DNA of 60,892 bases, taken from positions 1 to 60,892 of IMG/VR virus record IMGVR_UViG_3300005529_000040; one strand, given 5' to 3'. Positions 15,258-23,178 of the stretch are shown here, in pieces. Every line of letters begins with the position of its first letter. Within the stretch, counting starts at the first letter, position 1. Below the pieces are notes generated by a model. The model had not been told where the DNA came from and made no database searches. It saw only the letters and a list, made by a program, of their open reading frames with translations. Source of the stretch: a virus. The position numbers were made by a program, and so were the translations under genes.

Positions 15258-17224
15258 CAATCCAGCAACTGTTCGGACGATCTCCAATTGGATTGGATTT
15301 AGAGTGGGACAAGAACGGCAAGCCAACGATTCTTGGTCTCTCCGACGGCCAGTTGAATATCTCCGTTCCTTGGGCAGAAGGTGTTCCTTATTTACAAGAG
15401 CTTATTCAACGTCATCCGCACACAATTTTTACTGGACATAACGTAGTCGGTGCAGATTTGCAGGTGTTGAAGGAAGAACACATAGTCATTCCTTTAGCAC
15501 AAGTGGAAGACACCATCATCCGACATTGGCTTTCGAACATGCACCTTTCCAAGAGCTCAGGCAAAGCGGCGCTCGAGGAAGATGCCGGCGAAAAACGCGG
15601 CCGCGGGTTCAATAACCTGTGGACGATGGCATCTCTATACACGGACCTGCCGCATTGGAAGGACTGTCGTGGTCCTTTTTGTGAAGGTCCGTGTCCAGAG
15701 CATGACCCACAAGGATACAACGGGCTTGACGCCGCGGCTCCTGTACAGTGTTTGCCTGCGCTCAAGCGCACGATGCAGTTGCGAGGAATCGAGCGGCTCT
15801 ATCCTCTGCACAGAGAGCTTGCCTGGGTGCTGGCTGATATGCGCGAGTATGGGGTGTATGTGGACACTCCTTACATAGATCAGCTACGCGCTGACCACGA
15901 ACGCGACAAAGAAGCTCTTGCTGTGCAGCTGCCGTTCAATCCTAAATCAAATCCCGAAGTCTTGAGGTTCTTCGATGAGACATACGGGCTGAAGCTTGAC
16001 GACAACCAGGAAGAGACGATACGAGACGCTGTCGAGGACGCCGGTGGCGAAGAGTTCGCGCCGGAAGAGCTGGCGCTCTTGCTCGAATACAAAGAGCTGG
16101 GGAATGGACCTGATCGCTGGTTCCAGCCGTACTACATCGGCAAGGATGGCTATCAGAAAGGCTTTCTCGACGAAAAAGGCTTCATCCACCCGCACCTGTC
16201 GTTTTTCACATCGTCCGCGCGCATGATGTGCAGCTCGCCGAACCTGCAGAACGTCGCGAAGCGGCGCAAGAGCCGGCGTAAATGTGAATGCGGACACATG
16301 AAAGCTGAGCACTCTGGCAAGTGCATGATCGTTGGGTGTACGTGTGAGAAGTTCCGCGGCGAGGCGATTGGCAAGAAGATTCGGCGCGCGTTCATTGCGC
16401 CGCCTGGCTGGTACATCGTGCGCGCTGATCTTTCGAACGCGGAGAACCGCGTTGTGCTGCACCTGAGCGGGTACGAGATTGGGAGAGATGTTGACTTGCA
16501 TGCATGGGTCCGTGACATTGCGGGTCTAACTGAGGATATGGAGTTCTGCAAGATCTTGGGCAATGCGCGAGAAGCGGCGAAATCGATTCAGCACGCTGGC
16601 AACATTTTGGAAGGTCTGCAGCTCAAGTATCCGCAAGAACTCCGTTCGCCTAAGATCAAAGCTGAGATCGCGGCTGGCGCGCGCGTTGTGTATCCAGAGT
16701 GGACATTCGAAGGGCGTGTGGTCACGTTTACGGGCGTCAACCTGGCGCGGCGTGCGTTTGGCGACGCGAGCTGGGCAAACCGGCGCGCGGCTCTCGACAT
16801 CGCGAACAAATATTTCGGGCGCTTCCCGGGTGTGCGGGCGTTCCAGCAGCGCGTGAGCAAACAGGCCGAGACAGAACACGCGGTGCGTCCGCCGAACGGA
16901 TACGTCACGTTGAGCTACGGACCACCGGACGATCGCATGAAGGCTGCGCAGGGCATTTTTCAACAGCAACCAGTCGCGCATATAACGAAGTTAGCTCTTT
17001 TGAATCTTCATCGGCGCTGGCGCGAAACAGGCAAGATTAGACCTGTTCTACAGGTGCATGACGAACTAATTGCCTACGTAAGAAACGATGTTGATCCTCA
17101 GACGGCAATGGGCTGGATTCAGCAAGACATGGAAGTCGTGAATACTGATGGTGATTTGAAAGGGCTGTTAATCCCCGCAGAACCTTCGTGGGGTCCGAAC
17201 TGGCGCGATCAAAATAAGAAATGA
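15209..17224 (+). CDS. Family A DNA polymerase with 3'-5' exonuclease and a zinc-ribbon insertion
   Basis: A 671-aa replicative polymerase. The exonuclease domain is intact: GLDLEWD (about residue 30), GHNVVGADL (about 75) and YNGLDAA (about 171). The polymerase domain has motif A VRADLSNAENR (about 406), motif B in an unusual form, AAKSIQHAGNILEG (about 454; most phage enzymes read like KxxxHGxNYG), and motif C QVHDEL (about 614). Before motif A there is an inserted Cys/His cluster, CECGHMKAEHSGKC to CTC (about 358-380), probably a zinc knuckle. No 5' nuclease domain. It works with the nearby Prim-Pol and helicases. The start overlaps the upstream HNH gene. Confidence 0.92.
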   Translation: MYRVLTSWPEVVRDAIAIQQLFGRSPIGLDLEWDKNGKPTILGLSDGQLNISVPWAEGVPYLQELIQRHPHTIFTGHNVVGADLQVLKEEHIVIPLAQVEDTIIRHWLSNMHLSKSSGKAALEEDAGEKRGRGFNNLWTMASLYTDLPHWKDCRGPFCEGPCPEHDPQGYNGLDAAAPVQCLPALKRTMQLRGIERLYPLHRELAWVLADMREYGVYVDTPYIDQLRADHERDKEALAVQLPFNPKSNPEVLRFFDETYGLKLDDNQEETIRDAVEDAGGEEFAPEELALLLEYKELGNGPDRWFQPYYIGKDGYQKGFLDEKGFIHPHLSFFTSSARMMCSSPNLQNVAKRRKSRRKCECGHMKAEHSGKCMIVGCTCEKFRGEAIGKKIRRAFIAPPGWYIVRADLSNAENRVVLHLSGYEIGRDVDLHAWVRDIAGLTEDMEFCKILGNAREAAKSIQHAGNILEGLQLKYPQELRSPKIKAEIAAGARVVYPEWTFEGRVVTFTGVNLARRAFGDASWANRRAALDIANKYFGRFPGVRAFQQRVSKQAETEHAVRPPNGYVTLSYGPPDDRMKAAQGIFQQQPVAHITKLALLNLHRRWRETGKIRPVLQVHDELIAYVRNDVDPQTAMGWIQQDMEVVNTDGDLKGLLIPAEPSWGPNWRDQNKK

Positions 17225-17661
17225 CTGCAGATCAAAAATACTATAAGCGACATCGCGCAAAGATTCGTGAGAAACAACGTGCTTACTATCAACGTACACG
17301 TCGTCAGAAGATTGCGTATCAGCGCGCATATTACAAGACGCATCAGGAGTGGATTCGTAAACGTACGCAACTGTGGTGGAAACGAACTAAAAAGGCACGC
17401 GCGAAAGTAAAACGTGCCTGGCGGCTCCGTCAGTACGGAATCACACTTAACCAACATACCTTGGCTCGAAAGAAACAAAACAATCGTTGTGCTATCTGCC
17501 TAAAGCGCTTGCCGAAGTATCCTGCAACAGATCATTCGCACAAGACGGGAAAGTTTCGTGCATTGCTCTGTCATAGTTGCAACCGCGGCTTGGGGTTCTT
17601 CCAAGAGCACATCCCAACCTTACGACGGGCCATTCGATACGTGAAAACTCATGCCCACTGA
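17221..17661 (+). CDS. HNH endonuclease, recombination endonuclease VII-like
   Basis: A 146-aa protein whose ATG overlaps the polymerase stop (ATGA). The first 80 residues are extremely basic and Tyr/Arg-rich, a probable DNA-binding arm. Then CAICLKRL, TDHSHKTGKFRALLC and CNRGLGFFQ complete an Endonuclease_VII fold. It is the second such gene flanking the polymerase, so the polymerase locus is bracketed by homing-type nucleases. Its end overlaps the primase start. Confidence 0.8.
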   Translation: MTADQKYYKRHRAKIREKQRAYYQRTRRQKIAYQRAYYKTHQEWIRKRTQLWWKRTKKARAKVKRAWRLRQYGITLNQHTLARKKQNNRCAICLKRLPKYPATDHSHKTGKFRALLCHSCNRGLGFFQEHIPTLRRAIRYVKTHAH

Positions 17662-18601
17662 CTTCTCCAAAATTCCGCAAGAGCTGCGTGATCTCCCGCG
17701 ATGGATCGGCTGGCGTTACGAAGAGCGCAACGGGCAGAAGACAAAGGTCCCGTACAACGCGCGCACCCTCGAGCTTGCCAGCTCCACGAACCCGGCGCAC
17801 TGGACCACGTTCTCACAGGTGCTCAAGAACGGAAAATATTTCCGCGGCCCGGGGTTGGTGATCGCGCCGCCATACATGGGGATCGATCTCGATCAGTGCC
17901 GCGACCCGAAGACTGGCGACGCCGAACCGTGGGCCTGGAACATCATCAACGAACTCAACTCGTACACCGAAGTGAGCCCGAGCGGACGTGGCTTTCACAT
18001 TTGGGTCAAAGCGACTATGCCGGTCCGTGGACGCAAGAAGAAAATGGCCAACACGTTCGTCCTGTCGGCCGAGGGGAAGTCGCCTGCTATTGAGGTCTAT
18101 CGTGACGGACGCTACTTCACAATGTCTGCACAGAGGCTTGAGGATCAGCCCGTACTATCCACTTGCGGCTCTTGTGAAGGCTCTGGGTTAATGGACAGCG
18201 GCGGCGTAACGATGTGGGACGCGCCTATTAACATACGATGTGAATGTACGTACGGTCCTTCGTGGAACGTCGAAGCGCGCGATCTGAGCGCCTGGCTCCT
18301 GGGGACGTTTGGAGAGATCACGGAGGCTGAGCTTGCCGAAGCGACCTACACGCCGGCAGATCCAGACGGCGACAACGACTCGACGGCGAGCGGTGAGGAA
18401 TTTCGCATCGCTTGTGCAGTCGTGCGCGACCTGGGCATCGGCGCCACCCGCGATCAGCTCTATGCAGAGTTCTTGAAACGTGCGAAACCCCGCGCGAAGC
18501 TAAAGCGCAAGGACTACGTCGTGAGGACAATTATCAACGCGCAGGCGGCCGTCAAGCTGCACAGAGGCGCTTACGTCGATCCGTACGGCGACTTGTTTTA
18601 A
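17651..18601 (+). CDS. Prim-Pol (archaeo-eukaryotic-type) primase
   Basis: A 316-aa protein. N-terminus LRDLPRWIGWRYEERNG is typical of phage/plasmid Prim-Pol. The catalytic motifs are MGIDLDQCRD (metal-binding DxD), VSPSGRGFHIWVK (SxSGxGxH) and IEVYRDGRYFTMS. A zinc-like cluster CGSCEGSG...CEC (about residues 172-197) and a C-terminal PriCT-like helical domain follow. It should make primers, and perhaps extend them, for the polymerase upstream. Unlike NrS-1-type proteins it lacks a fused helicase; helicases are separate genes here. Confidence 0.82.
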   Translation: MPTDFSKIPQELRDLPRWIGWRYEERNGQKTKVPYNARTLELASSTNPAHWTTFSQVLKNGKYFRGPGLVIAPPYMGIDLDQCRDPKTGDAEPWAWNIINELNSYTEVSPSGRGFHIWVKATMPVRGRKKKMANTFVLSAEGKSPAIEVYRDGRYFTMSAQRLEDQPVLSTCGSCEGSGLMDSGGVTMWDAPINIRCECTYGPSWNVEARDLSAWLLGTFGEITEAELAEATYTPADPDGDNDSTASGEEFRIACAVVRDLGIGATRDQLYAEFLKRAKPRAKLKRKDYVVRTIINAQAAVKLHRGAYVDPYGDLF

Positions 18602-18606
18602 TTCGG

Positions 18607-18628
18607 TACAATATGACAAGTTGGCACA
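18607..18628 (+). promoter_or_regulatory. Weak promoter with downstream TGGCACA box
   Basis: TTCGGTACAAT resembles the spacer/-10 region of the other promoters. No good -35 is present. TTGGCACA at 18621-18628 is the reverse of the TGTGCCA box and would sit at the transcription start, a repressor-like position. Confidence 0.35.
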
Positions 18629-18634
18629 ATTCCT

Positions 18635-19051
18635 ATGAAAGTTCAGGTCGACAAAGCGGTTCTCGCGGGATACCGGCGGCGCGCGCTGCGTCGGTTTCCC
18701 AACGAATACATGGAAACGATCTGGGGCAAGGTGTCAAAAGAGGCCATTCAGATTTGTGCGTTTTACCCGATCGACCATAAAGGGCAGCAAGAGTGGCTCG
18801 AATACGAGCCTGCGGACGTGGAAGATCAGAAAGAGCGCCAGGACGGACCGGATCATCCGAAGCTTCAGTATTTAGGCAGCATTCATTCTCATCCTGACGC
18901 AGATGGAGAACCGAGCGAAGCTGACTGGCAGAGTTCGCGACAAGACGGTGAGCGTGTCATGGGAATTTATCAAATCGTTCGCAATGGCGGACGCAAACGC
19001 GGCAAGGTTCGTTTCTATTCCGAACCTCTTCAAGAGTTAGAAATCACTTGA
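18635..19051 (+). CDS. JAMM/MPN-type metalloprotease (Prok-JAB)
   Basis: A 138-aa stand-alone JAB domain. Conserved zinc site: an upstream Glu in KEAIQICAF, then GSIHSHPDADGEPSEADW (about residues 81-98), giving H-x-H and S-x2-D. This is the fold of isopeptidases such as Rpn11 and of RadC-like and phage tail-assembly proteins. Here it is not with tail genes but in the early region with its own promoter-like sequence and a near-leaderless start. Possible roles are removal of ubiquitin-like conjugates used in host defence, or processing of a phage protein. Neither is shown. Confidence 0.75.
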   Translation: MKVQVDKAVLAGYRRRALRRFPNEYMETIWGKVSKEAIQICAFYPIDHKGQQEWLEYEPADVEDQKERQDGPDHPKLQYLGSIHSHPDADGEPSEADWQSSRQDGERVMGIYQIVRNGGRKRGKVRFYSEPLQELEIT

Positions 19052-19076
19052 AAAATCAGGCGAATTACCGTATAAT
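19048..19076 (+). promoter_or_regulatory. Predicted promoter with near-leaderless transcript
   Basis: TTGAAA, a 17-bp spacer, then TATAAT at 19071-19076, overlapping the end of the JAMM gene. The next ATG is 15 bases after the -10 box and lacks a ribosome-binding site. The spacer end GAATTACCG matches the style of the other promoters. Confidence 0.6.
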
Positions 19077-19090
19077 TACAAAATCAACCA

Positions 19091-19348
19091 ATGGCAAAAT
19101 TCAAGCTTAACGGAAAGCCTCTGTCAGAACAAATGTCCCAGCGCGGCCGTGTCATGGCCTTTGTGCAGAAACTTCCATACGGAATATTGACGTCGCGCGA
19201 GGAGCTCAGTCAGAAATTAAACATATCGAAGGAAAGCAGCGCATTTATGCGTCTTCCTCAAGACGTTCGCTTTCGTCTTCCAGATCGTCGGGCCGTGTAC
19301 GGAAACGCAAGAACCATACGTGATCTCAAGAAAGAGTTCTCCAAATGA
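19091..19348 (+). CDS. Hypothetical protein, possible winged helix
   Basis: An 85-aa basic protein. Residues 15-55 (GRVMAFVQKLPYGILTSREE, then LSQKLNISKESS) look like a small winged helix with a recognition helix. It may be a DNA-binding regulator, but the match is weak. First gene after a dedicated promoter; its TGA overlaps the phosphoesterase start by ATGA. Confidence 0.55.
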   Translation: MAKFKLNGKPLSEQMSQRGRVMAFVQKLPYGILTSREELSQKLNISKESSAFMRLPQDVRFRLPDRRAVYGNARTIRDLKKEFSK

Positions 19349-20436
19349 AAATTTCCGATGTAGTAAAAGAACAGCGTGACAAAAGCACTCCTCTTAGTGA
19401 TCGCGAAAAGTTTTTGACGAAAGAAAATACCTCTCTCAAAAATCAAATCTTGCGTTTGCAGGAAACCTCAGGCTTTCAGCAAATTCTCACTGAGAAAATT
19501 TTGAAGGCTGTAGAAGCCCTCTCTCCTCTTGAGCCGCGACCGTACAAAGTAGGCAAGAATGCTGAGGCTGAAATGGCCGCAGTTCTTCAGCTCAGTGATT
19601 GGCACATTGGTGAACAAATCAGCGCGCGAGAGACCGGCGGGTTCGGACTCTACAACTGGGCGATGGCGCAAGAGCGCGCAAATTACATCGTGACGAAATT
19701 CCTCAATTGGCTTGAATCACATCGCGCGAGTTTCAAGATTCCCAAAGTTTATATCTTCGGCCAGGCGGACTGGGTCAGTGGAGACATTCATAAGGAATTG
19801 CTCGTCACAAACGAGTTCCCATTGCCTGAACAGGCCGTGAGATCAGGGCAGCTCTTTGCACAAGTTATCGCGCGGATCGCGCCGCACGCTCCTGAACTAC
19901 ACGTCGTTGCGATTGAACCTGACAATCACGGCCGGTTGCAACCGAAGCCTCAGTTCAAGCAGAAGGCGCAGAACAACATGAGCTTCGTGACCTACGCAAT
20001 GGCAGAAGCTCTACTCAAAGAACATGGCAACATCAACTGGATCAACAATCATCGCATTCGTGAACTGGTCAACGTAGTCGGCCAGAAGTTCCTGGTGGAA
20101 CATGGCGACGTGATCAAGTCCTGGCAGGGTATTCCGTACATGGGCATGATGCGCCAGGCCGCGAAGGAAGCCAGCAAGCACATGCGCGCGATTCTCGAAC
20201 AACAGCGTCGGGAGCTGTCCCGTATGCATAACGAGTACGGATTCGACTACGTCGCGCTCGCCCATTTTCATGTTCCGAACGTGATCGACAATCAGATCCT
20301 CGTCAATGGTTCTCTGAGCGGCACAAGCGAGTTCGACGAAGGCGTCGGACGTTACGCGAAGCCCTCACAAGTCAGTTTCCTGGTTCATCCGAAGTACGGC
20401 TTCTTTGATTGGGTTCCGTGGTCAACGAAACGATAG
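19345..20436 (+). CDS. Calcineurin-like metallophosphoesterase
   Basis: A 363-aa protein. N-terminal 60 residues form a coiled coil. The metallophosphoesterase core has LSDWHIGE (D-x-H, about residue 91), a GQADWVSGD strand, PDNHGRLQ, VEHGD and LAHFHVP, so both metal sites look complete. This group is seen in phages as SbcD/Mre11-like nucleases without an SbcC partner. It may trim DNA ends, cut hairpins, or act on another phosphodiester. No SbcC-type ATPase is encoded nearby. Confidence 0.8.
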   Translation: MKISDVVKEQRDKSTPLSDREKFLTKENTSLKNQILRLQETSGFQQILTEKILKAVEALSPLEPRPYKVGKNAEAEMAAVLQLSDWHIGEQISARETGGFGLYNWAMAQERANYIVTKFLNWLESHRASFKIPKVYIFGQADWVSGDIHKELLVTNEFPLPEQAVRSGQLFAQVIARIAPHAPELHVVAIEPDNHGRLQPKPQFKQKAQNNMSFVTYAMAEALLKEHGNINWINNHRIRELVNVVGQKFLVEHGDVIKSWQGIPYMGMMRQAAKEASKHMRAILEQQRRELSRMHNEYGFDYVALAHFHVPNVIDNQILVNGSLSGTSEFDEGVGRYAKPSQVSFLVHPKYGFFDWVPWSTKR

Positions 20437-20849
20437 CGCTCTGCGGCCGCTGCAAGATTCGATCTAAACACCGTAAGCATTGGTGGTGTAAGGAATGCAG
20501 CCAGGCATACACGAAGGAATATAGACAGCGTCCTTCAGTTAAAGAACGCGTTCGTAAAGTGTGGAACGACTTTTATCAGCGTTTGAAGTTGGAGATTCTT
20601 CGGCACTATAGCAAGGCAGAAGTTCCCTTTTGTGCTTGCTGCAAAGAAACGACTCTAGGATTTTTGACCTTGGACCACATCAATCAGGATGGCGCTCAAC
20701 ATCGTCGTGCTCTTGGGCGTAGTGCTTATTTTATGTATCGCTGGATTCGCAAGCAAGGTTTTCCTGAAGGCTTTCAGGTTCTCTGTTTCAACTGTAACTG
20801 CGGCCGCGCGTTGAACAAAGGCGTGTGTCCTCATCAGGAGCAGTCATGA
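20409..20849 (+). CDS. HNH endonuclease with extra zinc knuckle
   Basis: A 146-aa protein (TTG start, or a GTG 9 bases later). N-terminal CGRCKIRSK...WWCKEC knuckle, then CACCKETTLGFLTLDHINQDG and CFNCNCGRA: a complete treble-clef HNH with the DH pair. Fourth homing-type HNH gene in the early region. It overlaps the phosphoesterase end and the next gene start. Confidence 0.78.
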   Translation: MGSVVNETIALCGRCKIRSKHRKHWWCKECSQAYTKEYRQRPSVKERVRKVWNDFYQRLKLEILRHYSKAEVPFCACCKETTLGFLTLDHINQDGAQHRRALGRSAYFMYRWIRKQGFPEGFQVLCFNCNCGRALNKGVCPHQEQS

Positions 20850-21097
20850 GTGCTCGTGTTTACGAAGTCACAATTGTGCGCGATCTCAAGCGCCCTTATA
20901 AGCCAGTCCACCTTGGAGGCTTCCTGCGCTGGATCATGCAGCATCCTGACGCCAGCCGACATGGGCTCGGACGTAAGACTCCGCGTCGCGGCTGGAAGCA
21001 ACACTTCGCGAAGTATCCGCAGCGTGGTCTGGCGTTTGCCCTCCGGCTACGCAATGCCATTCTTGCAGCACGAAAGGCGGCGCGTGAAAAAGCTTAA
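20846..21097 (+). CDS. Small basic hypothetical protein
   Basis: An 83-aa protein starting in an ATGA overlap with the HNH stop. Strongly basic, with VYEVTIVRDLKRPYKPVHLG and a long Arg/Lys/Ala helix at the end. Possible nucleic-acid binder. No family recognised. Confidence 0.55.
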   Translation: MSARVYEVTIVRDLKRPYKPVHLGGFLRWIMQHPDASRHGLGRKTPRRGWKQHFAKYPQRGLAFALRLRNAILAARKAAREKA

Positions 21098-21713
21098 CGG
21101 TCCGACAGTCTTCTTCGTTCGTCACGGAGAGACTGTCATGAACAAAGAAAATTTGCTGCGCGGTCATGACAACCCTTCGCTCGATCGGAATGGCATCGAG
21201 GAGGCAAAGAAGTCTGCACAGACGCTGAGCGCTTACCCGCTTTATCACATCTATGCGTCGGACCTGCAGCGCACGCGACAGACCGCACACATCATTGGAG
21301 TCAAGACGAATACTGCGGTCACTCATGTTGGTGCGCTGCGGCCGTGGGATTACGGCAAGTTGACCGGGAAGCCGGTGAACGCCGAGACGTTAGCGACGCT
21401 TCAACACTATCAGGATCATCCTGACGAGAAGGTCCCCGGCGGCGAAAGCTACAACTCTTTTCTCAAGCGCTATTTCGTGCCTGTGCAGGCTGCGCGTTCC
21501 TGGTCCCTGAAGCATCCAGACAAAGCGATTGTGCTTGTGACGCACTCGCGCAATTTGTATCCGCTTCGGCGTCTTCTCGGCGAGAAAGATGCGCCGATTC
21601 CAGTGCATGAGACGAAGGGCAGTTCTGCCGGCATGCCTGGCGAAGAGTCCCCTGGTTCAGTTTGGAAGGTTGAGTTCAGTCCGGATGGTCAATTCGATAT
21701 TTCAAAGGCGTAA
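21084..21713 (+). CDS. Histidine phosphatase (phosphoglycerate mutase-like)
   Basis: A 209-aa protein from a GTG that follows AAAGGCGG, overlapping the upstream gene by 14 bases. Motif VFFVRHGETVMN holds the catalytic His, DLQRTRQTA the second Arg, an acid region at GGESYNSF, and LVTHSRNLY the second His. Substrate unclear; small phosphate esters such as nucleotides, sugar phosphates or cobalamin intermediates are used by the family. Placed in a group of nucleotide-acting enzymes, so nucleotide dephosphorylation is a fair guess. Confidence 0.8.
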   Translation: MKKLNGPTVFFVRHGETVMNKENLLRGHDNPSLDRNGIEEAKKSAQTLSAYPLYHIYASDLQRTRQTAHIIGVKTNTAVTHVGALRPWDYGKLTGKPVNAETLATLQHYQDHPDEKVPGGESYNSFLKRYFVPVQAARSWSLKHPDKAIVLVTHSRNLYPLRRLLGEKDAPIPVHETKGSSAGMPGEESPGSVWKVEFSPDGQFDISKA

Positions 21714-21723
21714 AGGATAACCC

Positions 21724-22239
21724 ATGAAGAAAATTTACTTAGCCGGTCCGATTAGCGGTTTGACGTACGAAGGTGCTCAGGACTGGCGTGACTATTTCAG
21801 CAGCAAGATCAGCCCTGAGATTCAGTGCTATTCCCCTCTCCGAGGAAAGCAGTATTTGAAAATGCGGGGACCTCTCGAGGGATCGTACGACGAATTCCCT
21901 TTGTCAACTGACACCGGCATTACGACGCGTGATCGGTATGACTGCATGGGCGCCGATGTCGTCGTCTTCAATCTACTCGGAGCCGAGCGGATCTCGATCG
22001 GCACCATGATCGAGTTGGGCTGGGCAGACGCCGCGCGAAATCCCGCCATCTTGATCATGGAAAAAGAAGGGAATCCACACGAGCACCCGATGCTCCGTCA
22101 GACGACACACTTTCGCGTGAGCAGCCTTGATGACGCGATCGCCTTGGCAGAGATCATTCTGCTGCCTTCCTCGAATGCAATCAACAAGCGTGTGGAGAGC
22201 GTCAGTGCAACGGAATCTGGAACGCGAACTGTGGCTTAG
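21724..22239 (+). CDS. Nucleoside 2-deoxyribosyltransferase-like protein
   Basis: A 171-aa protein with AAAGGATAACCC before the ATG. KKIYLAGPISGL is the phosphate/sugar loop of this Rossmann-like family. The nucleophile region falls around DCMGADVVVFNLLGAE, with the conserved GTMIELGWA following, as in DUF4406/NDT proteins. It would move deoxyribose between bases or hydrolyse a nucleotide N-glycosidic bond. It fits the salvage/modification set here. Confidence 0.75.
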   Translation: MKKIYLAGPISGLTYEGAQDWRDYFSSKISPEIQCYSPLRGKQYLKMRGPLEGSYDEFPLSTDTGITTRDRYDCMGADVVVFNLLGAERISIGTMIELGWADAARNPAILIMEKEGNPHEHPMLRQTTHFRVSSLDDAIALAEIILLPSSNAINKRVESVSATESGTRTVA

Positions 22240-22477
22240 GGTCATCCGGTTCGCGCAAGAGGAAGCGGCCGGGCGACACACTTCGGGAACTCAGCAGAGA
22301 ACGACGATGCGCCGCGCGCGCCGCTGGCTGACGACCCGCAACAAAAATTTTGTTCTCGTCTGCAAAATGGCAGGCCTCAACGACGTGCAGATCAACACGA
22401 TCGTGAAAATGGCCTGCGAAGCTCAAGCTACGAGGCCGTTGCCTGAGGCAACTTGGCTACATCAAAAGGAAAATTAA
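22205..22477 (+). CDS. Hypothetical protein
   Basis: A 90-aa protein from a GTG 6 bases after GGAGAG, overlapping the previous gene by 35 bases. Basic and helical (ELWLRVIRFAQEE, RRARRWLTTRNKN). No family recognised. Confidence 0.5.
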   Translation: MQRNLERELWLRVIRFAQEEAAGRHTSGTQQRTTMRRARRWLTTRNKNFVLVCKMAGLNDVQINTIVKMACEAQATRPLPEATWLHQKEN

Positions 22478-22479
22478 AT

Positions 22480-22854
22480 ATGAGTGAAGTTCAGAACAAC
22501 CAGAAAGATGTACGTCTGTTGGGTCCAGGTGGTGCGCCAACGCGAGCGACAACACTTCCGACTGATCCAGCCGAAAGAAAAACTTATCCCATTGCAAGCG
22601 GTTTGATGGACTATTTCCCTGACGCACTCGTGGCAATCTCGCACATTTCGTTTCAGGGAGGTAAACAACACAACCCAGGGAAGCCTCTTTTCTGGGATCG
22701 CAGCAAATCCTCGGATGAGGCCGATACCATGCAGCGCCATTTCTTGCAGCGCGGAACTCTGGATACTGATGGTGTGCGCCACACCGCAAAGATGGCCTGG
22801 CGCGCGCTCGCGCTCTTGCAAAAAGAGCTTGAGGCTGAACAGCAAGCCCGTTAG
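22480..22854 (+). CDS. dATP/dGTP diphosphohydrolase N-terminal-domain protein (DUF5664-like)
   Basis: A 124-aa protein with AAAAGGAA before the ATG. The central part shows the family signature: YPIASGLMDYFPDALVAIS, then KQHNPGKPLFWDRSKS, DTMQRHFLQRG, DTDGVRHTAKMAWRALAL. This domain occurs in phage enzymes that remove purine dNTPs, sometimes linked to altered DNA bases. It probably acts with the MazG-like and deoxyribosyltransferase-like proteins on the dNTP pool. Its stop overlaps, tail to tail, the last gene of the leftward late operon. Confidence 0.75.
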   Translation: MSEVQNNQKDVRLLGPGGAPTRATTLPTDPAERKTYPIASGLMDYFPDALVAISHISFQGGKQHNPGKPLFWDRSKSSDEADTMQRHFLQRGTLDTDGVRHTAKMAWRALALLQKELEAEQQAR

Positions 22855-23147
22855 CTATTGTCGGATTTCGTGTCCTGGCCGCGGATCGCAGCGACCGCTG
22901 CGCGGAGCTGGTTGACTCCGTACGGTGACACTGCGAATGCGGCCAAAGCAAGAATGATCTGTGGTAGCCCCGACACCCAAGCAGAGATCTTAACCGGATC
23001 CTGCAATGACATGGCGTGACGAATACACCACCAAACTAATGCCATGCTCGAGACACTCAGCCACGCCGAAATGATTCTGCTGGACGACGGTGAGCCGTTC
23101 TCACTGAACGCTTGAAACACAAACTGTTTTGCTTCTGACCAGTTCAT
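22851..23147 (-). CDS. Putative holin (two membrane segments)
   Basis: A 98-aa protein from the second in-frame ATG; the first would add 18 residues and overlap the upstream gene. Two hydrophobic segments, ISAWLSVSSMALVWWCIRHA and GLPQIILALAAFAVSPYGV, and a short charged tail. Size and topology fit a class II holin in the lysis cassette, next to the Rz-like and peptidoglycan-acting genes. Last gene of the late operon. Identification is by context and topology only. Confidence 0.6.
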   Translation of the reverse strand: MNWSEAKQFVFQAFSENGSPSSSRIISAWLSVSSMALVWWCIRHAMSLQDPVKISAWVSGLPQIILALAAFAVSPYGVNQLRAAVAAIRGQDTKSDNS

Positions 23148-23178
23148 ACGAATTCCGGCCGCGGGATTTTGGTCGCTG

